Below are positions 24,713 to 33,266 of a DNA stretch of 64,000 nt, one piece after another (position 1 is the first letter of the stretch; each line of letters begins with the position of its first letter). The DNA comes from Yinghuangia soli (GTDB lineage: Bacteria > Actinomycetota > Actinomycetes > Streptomycetales > Streptomycetaceae): the NCBI RefSeq assembly GCF_021502675.1, contig NZ_JAKFHA010000001.1, positions 520,855 through 584,854 on the forward strand. The letters are read 5' to 3'. Position numbers and translations under genes: made by a program. The notes under the pieces were generated by a model. That model saw nothing but the letters and a program-made list of their open reading frames with translations. It was not told the DNA's origin and searched no databases.

Positions 24713-25954
24713 GTGACCGCCGCACCCCCCGCCTCCACCAGCAAGACAAAACCAAAACAAGGGAGTTCGCTGCTTCGCGATACACCGTTCCGACGCCTGT
24801 GGCTGGGCACCACCGCCTCGGGTCTCGCCACCTGGGCGCTGCCGTTCGTCCTCGCGCTGGCCGTGCTGCACCGCGATCTGAGCCCGACCGGACTCGGCCT
24901 GGTGCTCGCCGCCCGCACGGCCGGCTTCCTGGCGGCGGTCGCGGTCGGCGGCGTGCTGGCCGACCGGCACTCGCGCCGCGGCGTGGTCCTGGCGGCCGGG
25001 CTGGGTGCCGCACTGGGCAGCTTCGTCCTCGCCGCGAGCCTGGGCCGGTCCCTGCTCCTGACCGCCGCCGCGGCCGCGGTCGCCGGCGCCGGCCAGGGCG
25101 CCTGCCGCCCGGCCTTCCAGGCGCTGACCGCCGAGACCGTGGCCCCGGAGCACCGGCAACAGGCCAACGCCGCAACGAGTTTCGCGATCCGTACCGCGAC
25201 ACTGACCGGCCCCGCACTCGCCGCCCTGCTGGCCACCCGCCTGGGCACCGAGGCCCTCCTGGCCGGCATCGGCCTGCTGTGGCTGGCGGCCGCACTGGTT
25301 CCCGGCCGGGGCGCCGCGCGGACCGAGCCCTCCGACGGCGGTGAACCCTTCACCGCCGCCTTCCTGGACGGCATACGCGAAGCCCGCCGCCACCCCTGGT
25401 TCGTCGCCGGGCTCGGCGCACTCGTCACGGTGATCGCACTCGGCTACTCCGCCACCGGCGTGGCACTCCCCCTGGTCACCCGGGACCGGTACGGCAGCGA
25501 GTGGGTCCTCGCCGCCGCATTGACCGCGTACACGCTCGGCGCCCTGGCCGGAGCCGTCGCCGCGGCCCGGTGGCGCCCCCGCTCACCCGGCTGGGCGGCC
25601 TTCGCAGGCCTGGCCGCCTACGGGTTCGCGCCGCTGAGCCTCGCCCTCCCCGTCCCCGCCGCGGCGGTCTTGGCCGCGTACGCCGTGGCCGGGGTCGGCA
25701 TCGAACTCTTCAACGTCCCCTGGTTCACCGCCGCGCAACGCGAGGTCGACCCCGGCAAACTGGCCCGGGTCTCCTCGCTCGACTTCCTCGTCTCGTACGG
25801 CCTGGCCCCCATCGGCCTCGCCGCCATCGCCCCCGCCATCGACACCTTCGGCGCCACCCCGGTACTGGCCACCTGCGCCGCAGCCTGCTTCCTCGCCCCC
25901 ACCGCCGCCGCCCTCACCCCGACCTCCCGCCACTTCGGGGCCCCGCCGAAATAG
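24713..25954 (+). CDS. 12-TM MFS exporter (EntS-like)
   Basis: This 413-residue major-facilitator protein is of the MFS_3 group that includes EntS enterobactin exporters and macrolide efflux proteins. It has about twelve helices, with motif A as GGVLADRHSRRGVVLA. The GTG at 24713 has AGGAG eight bases upstream. It is divergent from the chelate importer across the Zur-like box, so the two probably answer to the same metal signal: this protein exporting and the ABC system re-importing a metallophore, or this protein merely sharing the promoter. No metallophore synthesis genes lie in the window. Confidence 0.87.
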   Translation: MTAAPPASTSKTKPKQGSSLLRDTPFRRLWLGTTASGLATWALPFVLALAVLHRDLSPTGLGLVLAARTAGFLAAVAVGGVLADRHSRRGVVLAAGLGAALGSFVLAASLGRSLLLTAAAAAVAGAGQGACRPAFQALTAETVAPEHRQQANAATSFAIRTATLTGPALAALLATRLGTEALLAGIGLLWLAAALVPGRGAARTEPSDGGEPFTAAFLDGIREARRHPWFVAGLGALVTVIALGYSATGVALPLVTRDRYGSEWVLAAALTAYTLGALAGAVAAARWRPRSPGWAAFAGLAAYGFAPLSLALPVPAAAVLAAYAVAGVGIELFNVPWFTAAQREVDPGKLARVSSLDFLVSYGLAPIGLAAIAPAIDTFGATPVLATCAAACFLAPTAAALTPTSRHFGAPPK

Positions 25955-25975
25955 CCGTCGGCCTCCGGACATGCC

Positions 25976-26008
25976 TGTGGCGCGGCACCAAGCCGGTGCC
26001 GCGCCACA
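25976..26008. terminator. bidirectional hairpin terminator
   Basis: TGTGGCGCGGCACC (25976-25989) pairs perfectly with 25995-26008 (14 bp, 5-nt loop) in the 74-nt gap between convergent genes. Confidence 0.88.
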
Positions 26009-26028
26009 AACGGGACTGCGCGAAGAGG

Positions 26029-26517
26029 TCAGCCGCGCTTGGCGACCAGGTTCGACTCCGGGAGGCGGACCAGCGGGATCCGGCGCTCGCAGCGGGTCTG
26101 GTAGTTGTTGTAGTACGCGCGGTCGGCGGTCAGGCCGGCCCAGGTCTCGGTGTAGTCGTCGCCGTCGAGGACCTCGGCGTCGCTCCAGTAGGTGGCGCCC
26201 TGGACGCGGACCAGCACGGTCGGGTTGGCGTTCTTGTCGGCGAGGTTGATGAACCACGACGGGTTCTTCTCGGCACCCGCGAACGAGGCGACGACGACAC
26301 GGTGGCCGTCCTTGTCGACCCAGTACGGCAGCGCGACCTTGTGCACGTTGCCGGTCTTGCGGCCGACCGTCTGGATCAGGACGTGCAGCATCCCGGCGAC
26401 GTTCCACCACTCATCGTCGTCCGAGCCCTCCATGCCCTTCACGTGCTCCTTGGTGAAGGCCACGATCTCTTCCGGGCTGGGCTCGATGAACTCTTCGTTG
26501 CGCTGATCGGTCGACAT
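26029..26517 (-). CDS. nitroreductase/deazaflavin (F420)-dependent oxidoreductase, Ddn family
   Basis: This 162-residue protein belongs to the split-barrel family of F420-dependent reductases related to mycobacterial Ddn. The signature runs through VGRKTGNVHKVALPYW, then PSWFINLADKNANPTVLVRV and the YYNNYQTR region near the C-terminus. These proteins reduce quinones or nitro compounds with reduced F420, or have unknown substrates. The frame stays open upstream of ATG 26517, but only this start gives the family N-terminus. It stands alone, convergent with the MFS gene. Confidence 0.88.
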   Translation of the reverse strand: MSTDQRNEEFIEPSPEEIVAFTKEHVKGMEGSDDDEWWNVAGMLHVLIQTVGRKTGNVHKVALPYWVDKDGHRVVVASFAGAEKNPSWFINLADKNANPTVLVRVQGATYWSDAEVLDGDDYTETWAGLTADRAYYNNYQTRCERRIPLVRLPESNLVAKRG

Positions 26518-26627
26518 GCCCGGAGCGTATGCAATCACTGTTTGACTTTGCAATGGATGTGCGGACCGGAACCCGGCCAGGGTTCGGGCACCCCGGCCGG
26601 GTCCGAGAAAACCCCAGGTCAGCGGCC

Positions 26628-29600
26628 TTACGGGGCGACCGCGAGGAGCCGCGTGACGGAGGTCATGATGCGGGTCCCGTCGGGACGGGTCCAGGTGACG
26701 CGGAGGGACACGTTCGAGCCGCCCGCGAGCACCGGCAACGGGGCCGCCGGGCCGAACATCGTGGGGATGACCGCCAGCGGTGTCCAGGCGGCACCGTCGT
26801 CGACCGACATCTCCAGAGTCAGACTTTGCGGGGCCTCGTAAACGTCGGAGCTCCCGGGCGGCCCGTACCGGGCCATGATCACCCAGGGGCTGCTGCCGGC
26901 CGGTGCCCGCGACAGGGTGTCGCGGGGCACGTTGACGAACATGCCCACGGCATCCAGCGGCAGCGGCACCTTGCCGCTGCCGGCCTGCGCGGAGGTGAAG
27001 TCCCATTGGGTCCGCACCTTCGTCGACGTGGCCGCGTAGCCGGCACTGCGCTGCGCTTCCACGGTCAAGGTGTACTGCGCCGGGCCGGCCGGCAGGCCCG
27101 GGATCGTCCACTTGTTGTTCACGCTGTAGCTCAGCGGTGCGGACGACACCCGCGTCCCGTTGACGTCGAGTGCATACGTCCCGGTCGCAAAGTCGTCCCG
27201 GCCGGCCGCATCGCGCCGGTCCGCGAACAGCGACGGCGGCGTGTCCATCGTCATGGTCGTCCCGGTGCGCGAGAAGTTCGCGCGCGGCATGGTCGGCATC
27301 ATCAGGCCGTGCCGCTCGACCGTGCCCTTGTCGCCGGCCGTGGCGACCGCCCCCTCCGGGTTCCGGAAGACGTCGTGCACCTTGCCGTTCCCGCCGAGGT
27401 AGAACTGCGAGTCATGGCTCCACTGCAGAGTCGGGTGCGGCGTGTAGTACTCGTCGATGGCTGCGGGGAACACCGCCTTCGTGCCCACGCCCATGACGGC
27501 CTGCAGGCCGTGGAGCTCGTGGGTGACCAGGCCGTACGCCCCGCTGCCCTGCCCCTGGTAGACCGCGCGGTACTTGGCCATGTCCGCCAGCCTGGTGACG
27601 CTGTTGGTCACGGACGGGATGCCGCCGCTGTACTCGTGCACAAGCGCAGCCGTGTACGAGGGCGTGTAGGTCTGGTTCGACCGCAGCAACTCATAAGCGG
27701 TGTAGCGCAGTCCCGGCATCTGAATGGGCAGCACGAACAGCATGGTCTCGGTCAGGATCGGCCCGGCCGGATCGGCCCGGGCGACCTGCGTGTGGACCGC
27801 CTGCCCGGACTGCTCGTAGGTGAGCGCGACCCGCACACCGTCCGACTTGGCGTCCGCCCGGTCGACCTTGTAGCCCACGTGGACCGCTTGGCGCAGGTCC
27901 CAGCTCAGTTGCGGGCTCTGGCCGGACGAGACGTTCACCGGAAGCTGTGCGGCGACCGCCTCGACGACACCGTTCTTCCGGTAGCCGATCTCCAACGCCA
28001 GGTTGTAGTCGCCGACTTCGACCGGTCCGGACCAGGTCTCCCCGATCGGGCGGAGGATCCGGGTCGGCTTGACCCCGGCCTTGTCGTACAGCGCCAGGTA
28101 CTGCCACGCGATGTCGGCGCTGCGGCCGGTGAACGTGAGGCTGACGTTCTGTTCCTCGGGCTTGACCACCGCGCCCGCCCGGAACCGCGTCGTGTACGTG
28201 CCGGCCGCGTCGGCGAGCGTGACGATTGCGTAGTACGCACCGGCCGGGACACCGTCCGCGTGCGCGGTGACGGGCAGGCCGACGGTCGCGCCGGCCGGCA
28301 GCGCCAGGGTGCCCGGCGCGGTGAACACCCCCGCGGGGGCCGGGGATCCGTCCGGTTTCACGGCTTGGATGGTCACGTTCAGGGTGGTGCTCTGGCCGGT
28401 GAAGTTCTTGATCTGCGCCTGCTGGGTGTCGGCCTGGCCGGCCGGGTGGGGGTAGGCGAGCGTGCTGTGGGTCTCGCCGAGCGCACCGAGCTTCCGGGCA
28501 TTCGCGTCCGGGGCCGAGACGAGTCCCATGCCCTGGTCGTCCAGCCGCAGCGCCGGATTGGGCCGTCCCGAGGAGGCCAGCGCGGACCGGATGTCGGTAC
28601 CGGTCCAGGACGGGTGCGCCTGCATGAGCAGTGCGGCAGCTCCGGACACATGCGGGGTGGCCATCGAGGTGCCGGACTTGGTCGTGTAGGCGCCGGACCC
28701 GCCTGGGGTGCCCGCCGCGCGGGCGGCCAGGATGTCCACGCCGGGGGCGGTGATGTCGGGCTTGGTGGCGATGGACCCCGGTATCGGACCGCGTGAGGAG
28801 AACGGCGCGATGTTCCCGTCCGCGTCCACGGCGCCGACGGTGAGCGCGGTGCGGGCGCTGCCCGGCGAGCGGACCGTCTGGGCGCCCGCCCCGTCGTTGC
28901 CCGCGGCGATCACGAACAGCACGCCGCGCGTGGTCGAGTAGTGGTCGACGATGGCTTCCATGGCGTCGACCTCGGGCGTGTCCAGGGCCCCCAGGCTGAG
29001 GCTGACGATCTTGGCGCCGACCTCCTCCACCGCCCAGGTGATGCCGTCGACGATGTCCGTCGAATCGCCCCGGCCTTGGTCGTCGAGGACCTTGCCGATG
29101 GCCAGCCGGGCTCCGGGAGCGACCCCCTTGTACTGACCTCCGGAAGCCGTGCCGGTGCCGACTGCGGTGGACGCCACGTGCGTGCCGTGGCCTTCGCCGT
29201 CCACGGCGTTGCCCTTGCCGGTGAAGTCGCGGCTCGCCGCGACCTTGCCCTGCAGGTCGGGATGGCCGGCGTCGATGCCGGTGTCGAGCACGGCGATGGT
29301 GACACCGGTGCCGTCGTACCCGGCCTGCCACAGCTGAGGGGCGCCGATCTGCGCGGTGCTCTGGTCCAACGTCTGGACGGCCTGGACCTTGGCGTCGATC
29401 GACAACCGCTGCACACCGTTGCCCGACAGCTTGGCGGTCCGCTTCCCGGACTCCCCCGGTGCGCCGACGAGTTGCCGCCAGACGTCCGCGGCCTTGGCCT
29501 TCGGCACCCGGGCTGCATCAACGCCGATCGACGCGTATGCAGCGGACGCGACCGCGCCAGGCGGCACCGCCTTCCGCTTCTTGTCCTCGCGCTTTGCCAG

Positions 29601-30125
29601 CACCGGGAGTTCGCCGCTCGCGCTGTCCTGGTATCCCCATGAGAGCAGCAGGGTGACGTCGAAGAACCGCGGGTCCACCCGCCCGGCCGCGATCAGTTCG
29701 GCGGCATCGGCGGGGACGACGTGGACGTCCCCCGAGGAGTCCAGGACCGTGGAGTACGGGATCTGCTCGCGCCCCGGGGCCGGCTGCAGGGTTGCCGACT
29801 GGCGACCGGTCCCGTCGGAGGAGACCACGGCGACGTCGCCGGTGACGAGGGTGATGCGGTCGGCGGAGACGGGCTCGGTGACCGGCGGCGGCGCGGTGCC
29901 GTCCGGAACTCCCCTGCCGCCAGGAGTCGGTGCGTCCGCGGCCAGGTGCGCAGGCAGCTGGGGTGCCTGCGTTCCTGCAGCGGATGCGGAGTCTGCGGCC
30001 TGTGCGGTCGGGAAGGCCTGCGGGGACACCAGGGCAAAACCGAGGACCGCCGCGATCACGGCGGTCCTCGGAGGTGTTCCGGGTATTCGGGTACGGCGCC
30101 TTCGGGGCGCCAAACGTTCAGTCAT
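26628..30125 (-). CDS. large secreted subtilisin-like serine protease (S8)
   Basis: This 1165-residue secreted protease has an N-terminal Sec signal (basic start, then VIAAVLGFALVSPQAF and an A-x-A site), an inhibitory pro-region (about 80-230) and an S8 catalytic domain with D near 281 (AVLDTGID), H near 315 (GEGHGTHVA) and S near 486 (KSGTSMATPH). The C-terminal 600 residues are beta-rich repeats of unknown function, resembling the long tails of other Streptomyces S8 enzymes. No cell-wall anchor is seen. The ATG at 30125 lacks a clear ribosome site; a 12-bp palindrome lies immediately upstream. Confidence 0.9.
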   Translation of the reverse strand: MTERLAPRRRRTRIPGTPPRTAVIAAVLGFALVSPQAFPTAQAADSASAAGTQAPQLPAHLAADAPTPGGRGVPDGTAPPPVTEPVSADRITLVTGDVAVVSSDGTGRQSATLQPAPGREQIPYSTVLDSSGDVHVVPADAAELIAAGRVDPRFFDVTLLLSWGYQDSASGELPVLAKREDKKRKAVPPGAVASAAYASIGVDAARVPKAKAADVWRQLVGAPGESGKRTAKLSGNGVQRLSIDAKVQAVQTLDQSTAQIGAPQLWQAGYDGTGVTIAVLDTGIDAGHPDLQGKVAASRDFTGKGNAVDGEGHGTHVASTAVGTGTASGGQYKGVAPGARLAIGKVLDDQGRGDSTDIVDGITWAVEEVGAKIVSLSLGALDTPEVDAMEAIVDHYSTTRGVLFVIAAGNDGAGAQTVRSPGSARTALTVGAVDADGNIAPFSSRGPIPGSIATKPDITAPGVDILAARAAGTPGGSGAYTTKSGTSMATPHVSGAAALLMQAHPSWTGTDIRSALASSGRPNPALRLDDQGMGLVSAPDANARKLGALGETHSTLAYPHPAGQADTQQAQIKNFTGQSTTLNVTIQAVKPDGSPAPAGVFTAPGTLALPAGATVGLPVTAHADGVPAGAYYAIVTLADAAGTYTTRFRAGAVVKPEEQNVSLTFTGRSADIAWQYLALYDKAGVKPTRILRPIGETWSGPVEVGDYNLALEIGYRKNGVVEAVAAQLPVNVSSGQSPQLSWDLRQAVHVGYKVDRADAKSDGVRVALTYEQSGQAVHTQVARADPAGPILTETMLFVLPIQMPGLRYTAYELLRSNQTYTPSYTAALVHEYSGGIPSVTNSVTRLADMAKYRAVYQGQGSGAYGLVTHELHGLQAVMGVGTKAVFPAAIDEYYTPHPTLQWSHDSQFYLGGNGKVHDVFRNPEGAVATAGDKGTVERHGLMMPTMPRANFSRTGTTMTMDTPPSLFADRRDAAGRDDFATGTYALDVNGTRVSSAPLSYSVNNKWTIPGLPAGPAQYTLTVEAQRSAGYAATSTKVRTQWDFTSAQAGSGKVPLPLDAVGMFVNVPRDTLSRAPAGSSPWVIMARYGPPGSSDVYEAPQSLTLEMSVDDGAAWTPLAVIPTMFGPAAPLPVLAGGSNVSLRVTWTRPDGTRIMTSVTRLLAVAP

Positions 30126-30134
30126 GCGCGAATA

Positions 30135-30146
30135 AGTAGGCCTACT
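30135..30146. promoter_or_regulatory. 12-bp perfect palindrome upstream of the protease
   Basis: AGTAGGCCTACT is a perfect palindrome 10 nt upstream of the protease start. On the minus strand it follows a TTGAAC that could be a -35 box (about 30164-30159). No convincing -10 box was found. It is a candidate operator for the protease gene. Confidence 0.4.
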
Positions 30147-30233
30147 GCCACCAGAGTTCAATGCTCGGGCAGCAAGCAGCACATGTTCGGCACAACCGGC
30201 CGCGGGTGTTCCGGTTGAGCTCGCCGAGCGTGG

Positions 30234-31058
30234 TCAGGCGGGTACGGATCCGTCCAGATTCCGTACCGTCAGGCCGAGTTCGGCGATGAGGTCGAGACTG
30301 ACACGGATGCCGCCGGTCATGTCCGCAGGGCAGTCGCACAGGGCGAGCGTGCCCTCGACCATCTCCTCCATGGATTCGATCTGGTCGTCGCTCACGATGT
30401 GCCCGACCAGTTCGCGGGCGCCCTCGCTCATGACCGCGGCGCGGGGCTCGACGGTGTTGACGCGGACGCCGGTGCCGTGGAGCTGCGCGCCGAGGCCGTT
30501 GGTGACCTTGTTGAGCGCGGCCTTGGAGGAGCCGTAGATGGTGATGTCGGTGCCGGTGCCGCCGAGCGTGAAGGGCGGGCCGTCCCACAGCTTGGCGCTG
30601 GCGCTGGAGAGGTTGACGATCCAGCCCTCGCCGCGCTCGCGCATGCCGGGGATGACGGTCTGGGCCAGGTGCAGCGGCGCGATGACGTTGACCTCGTAGT
30701 GCAGCCGGGCCCGGCGCAGCGGGTAGTCGAGCAGCGGCGCGTAGACGCCCATCGCGGCGTTGTTGACCAGGATGTCGAGCGGTCCGCCGAGTTGCGCCTC
30801 GGCGTCGGGGACGATGCGGTCGCGGTCCGCCTCGTCGGTGAGGTCGGCGCCGATGAGTGCCACCTTGCCGCCGTACGCCGCGAGCCGGGCGCCGACCTCG
30901 GCGAGGGTGCCGGGGAGCTTGGACGCGGTGTCGAGGCTGCGGGCGGTAATGGCGACGTCCGCGCCTTCCGCGGCGAGGCGTTCGGCCAGGGCCGCGCCGA
31001 TGCCGCGGCTGGCGCCGGTGACCAGTGCGCGGCGCCCGGCGAACCGCTTGTCGGACAT
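30234..31058 (-). CDS. short-chain dehydrogenase/reductase
   Basis: This 274-residue classical SDR has the cofactor motif TGASRGIGAALAERLA, NNAAMG, the catalytic serine in IVNLSSASAK and the Y-x3-K dyad in YGSSKAALN. It lies 31 nt after an amidohydrolase gene and ends an operon of amidohydrolase (33184), amidohydrolase (32283) and SDR on the minus strand. It would oxidise or reduce an intermediate of that pathway; the substrate is unknown. Confidence 0.9.
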   Translation of the reverse strand: MSDKRFAGRRALVTGASRGIGAALAERLAAEGADVAITARSLDTASKLPGTLAEVGARLAAYGGKVALIGADLTDEADRDRIVPDAEAQLGGPLDILVNNAAMGVYAPLLDYPLRRARLHYEVNVIAPLHLAQTVIPGMRERGEGWIVNLSSASAKLWDGPPFTLGGTGTDITIYGSSKAALNKVTNGLGAQLHGTGVRVNTVEPRAAVMSEGARELVGHIVSDDQIESMEEMVEGTLALCDCPADMTGGIRVSLDLIAELGLTVRNLDGSVPA

Positions 31059-31089
31059 GGGTACTCCGTAACTATGGGGTGAGGGGGCG

Positions 31090-32283
31090 TCAGGCGCGGG
31101 TGAAGGCCGGGCTGTTGCTGTCCGCGGGGATCTCGGCGAGCGGTTCGGCGATCTCCGCCACGGTCGGTCCGCAGGCGGCCGCGTAGCCGTCCAGGACGGC
31201 CAAGTCGAAGCCGTAGACCTCGGCGGCGTTGCCGGCCAGCATGCGGCGCAGGTCCGCGGGGTCCACGCCGGCGAAGGAGCGGCGCAGCGACTCGCGGGTG
31301 TAGGGGTAGGTGCCTTCGTCGTGCGGGTAGTCGCTGCCCCACAGGAAGCGGTCGACGCCGATGCCGAAGCGCGCCTCGGCCTCGACCGGGCTGGGGAAGC
31401 TGACCCCGACCCAGACGTTGCGGGCGAAGTACTCGCTGGGCTTGAGCGGCAGCCGGTCGTCGTCGCCGTACTTGAGCTCGCCGATGCGGCCCGAGGACAT
31501 CTGGTCGTGGTAGGCGTCCAGTTGCGTGAGCAGCGGCGGGATCCAGGACGCGCCCTGCTCGGTGATGACGAACTTGAGCCGCGGGAAGCGCTCGAACGCG
31601 CCGGAGACCAGCATGTGGGTGAGCGGGCGGCGGAAGAACGTGGCGGCCTCGGCGATCCACAGGAACTTCGCGGCCGGGTACGGCCCGTAGTCCGGCGACC
31701 CGGAGCCGCCGTGGTTCACGACGACCAGGCCGAGGTCCTGGCAGACCGCCCAGAGCGGGTCCCAGTCGGGGGCGTAGAGGGGGATGATGCCCTCGGCGTC
31801 CGGCGGGGTGGTGGGGATGAGGATGCCGGAAAGGCCGTTCTCCTTGGCCCACTTGGCCTCGGCGACAGCGTCGTCGACGTTGTTGAGGAAGACTTGGGCG
31901 AGGCCGGCGCGGCGGTGCTTGTTCGGGCCGCCGCACCACTCGGCGAGCCAGCGGTTGTGCGCGCGGATGCCGGCCAGGCGACGGGCGTACGAGCGGGCCG
32001 TGGGCGGGCGGGCGATCAGCTGGCCGGTCGGGAAGAACGGCGGGACGGTGTTCGGGAAGACGACCTCGGCGACGATGCCGTCGGCTTCCATCTCGGCGAT
32101 GCGGCGGGCGTCGTCCCAGTTGCGGGTGCGGCCGTCGTCCTGGAGGTCGCGGAACGGGTTGCGGTACTTGTCCCGCCAGGCGTCGAACTCCTCGTGCCAC
32201 GCGCTGTCGAGGTAGCGGCGGTAGGTCTCCATGTTCGCGCCGGCGTGGCCGTCGGCGGAGATGATGGTGTAGCGGTCGCTCAT
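31090..32283 (-). CDS. amidohydrolase-2 family protein (metal-dependent hydrolase/decarboxylase)
   Basis: This 397-residue protein is of the amidohydrolase_2 (ACMSD-like) TIM-barrel family. The N-terminal metal-site strand reads IISADGHAGAN, with one histidine rather than the H-x-H pair. Further family positions are VVVNHGGSGS and the C-terminal aspartate in FLWGSDYPHDEG. Such enzymes hydrolyse or decarboxylate cyclic and aromatic acids. It is the second gene of a three-gene operon, 22 nt after a related protein. The pairing suggests consecutive steps or a heteromer (inference). Confidence 0.85.
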   Translation of the reverse strand: MSDRYTIISADGHAGANMETYRRYLDSAWHEEFDAWRDKYRNPFRDLQDDGRTRNWDDARRIAEMEADGIVAEVVFPNTVPPFFPTGQLIARPPTARSYARRLAGIRAHNRWLAEWCGGPNKHRRAGLAQVFLNNVDDAVAEAKWAKENGLSGILIPTTPPDAEGIIPLYAPDWDPLWAVCQDLGLVVVNHGGSGSPDYGPYPAAKFLWIAEAATFFRRPLTHMLVSGAFERFPRLKFVITEQGASWIPPLLTQLDAYHDQMSSGRIGELKYGDDDRLPLKPSEYFARNVWVGVSFPSPVEAEARFGIGVDRFLWGSDYPHDEGTYPYTRESLRRSFAGVDPADLRRMLAGNAAEVYGFDLAVLDGYAAACGPTVAEIAEPLAEIPADSNSPAFTRA

Positions 32284-32305
32284 CGCACGGCCCTTTCTCG
32301 GCTGC

Positions 32306-33184
32306 TCAGCGGGATTCGTCGGCGCCGAGCTTGAAGACGCGCATCGCGTTCTCGCGCAGGAACTTGGGCCACACCTCGGCCTTGAACGGCACGTCGGGCA
32401 GCTCGCGGAAGATCCGCTCCAGGGACAGGCCCATCGGGTAGTACCCGGCGTACATGATCTTGTCGGCGCCGCGGGTGTTGGCGTAGTCGACGATCGCCTT
32501 CGGGTAGTACTTGGGCGCGAAGGCCGAGGTCATGTAGTAGAGGCCGGGCCACTTGAGCATGAGCTTGACGGCGAGGTCCTCCCACGGCTCGGCGCCGTGC
32601 CGCATGACGATGCGCAGCTCGGGGAAGTCGTAGCAGACCTGGTCGAAGTGCATGACGTCCTGGCAGGCCGCGGGCACCCGGGGGCCGGGGATGCCGGCGT
32701 TGGAGATGATCGGGATGTCCAGGTCGATGCAGGTCTGGTAGATCGGGTAGTAGCGCCGGTCGCTGACCGGGACCTGCGGGTTGCAGCCGGCCGGGAACGT
32801 GGTGACCGCGGCGATGCGGTGCTCCTCGTGTGCGGCGCGGATGCGCCGCACCGCCGCGGTGATCTCGTTGGGGTCGACCTCCAGGGAGAGCCGGAAGCGG
32901 TCCGGGTGCTCCTTGGCGGCGCGCAGGCCCGTCTCGCTGAGCCCGACCAGGCCGACGGCCACGCCGCAGGCGTCCATCTTGGCCACCGTCACGGCGACCG
33001 GGTCGTCCTCGTCGGCCAGCTGATTGGGGACGCCCTTGAACATGTACTCGGCCGGGAACTCCATGTCCGCGCTCTCGGCGTCGCGGAGCTGGGGCTTGAG
33101 GAAGTCGTAGTGGCTGCGTGCCTGGGCGCTCGGGAAGCCGATCATCAGGTCGACCGCACCGACCTCGGCGGGGAATCCTGGCAC
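32306..33184 (-). CDS. amidohydrolase-2 family protein, shorter paralogue
   Basis: This 292-residue amidohydrolase_2 member has a degenerate N-terminus: the metal-binding D-x-H pattern expected on strand one reads AVDLMIGFPSA. Later family features are kept (FPAEYMFKGVPN, ELRIVMRHGAEPW, KIMYAGYYPMG). The terminal aspartate motif SDYP of its neighbour is replaced by AGYYP, so metal-dependent catalysis is doubtful. The GTG at 33184 has a strong AAGGAGG site. It is the first gene of the operon with the second amidohydrolase and the SDR. Confidence 0.82.
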   Translation of the reverse strand: MPGFPAEVGAVDLMIGFPSAQARSHYDFLKPQLRDAESADMEFPAEYMFKGVPNQLADEDDPVAVTVAKMDACGVAVGLVGLSETGLRAAKEHPDRFRLSLEVDPNEITAAVRRIRAAHEEHRIAAVTTFPAGCNPQVPVSDRRYYPIYQTCIDLDIPIISNAGIPGPRVPAACQDVMHFDQVCYDFPELRIVMRHGAEPWEDLAVKLMLKWPGLYYMTSAFAPKYYPKAIVDYANTRGADKIMYAGYYPMGLSLERIFRELPDVPFKAEVWPKFLRENAMRVFKLGADESR

Positions 33185-33238
33185 GCGCGAACCTCCTTGT
33201 CGGACCTGGTTTTCCAGGCCGGTACGACTCCTCCTGCC

Positions 33239-33266
33239 ATGCTACTTATTTGATTGACTCTGTCAA
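33239..33266 (-). promoter_or_regulatory. promoter and operator dyad for the amidohydrolase operon
   Basis: Reading on the minus strand, TTGACA (33266-33261) and TAGCAT (33244-33239) are spaced by 16 nt. The -35 box lies in a perfect dyad, TTGAC-TCT-GTCAA (33254-33266). The promoter overlaps the last codons of the membrane-protein gene upstream and would give a leader of about 48 nt. This is one of the clearest promoter/operator pairs in the window. Confidence 0.65.

Noticed and set aside
26049-26059. GGTTCGACTCC, resembling a tRNA T-arm
   Set aside because: It lies in frame inside the deazaflavin-dependent reductase gene, with no acceptor stem, anticodon arm or D-arm around it.
26518-27111. 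Upstream extension of the deazaflavin-dependent reductase
   Set aside because: The frame is open only because it runs antisense-parallel to the protease coding region; the family N-terminus begins at 26517.
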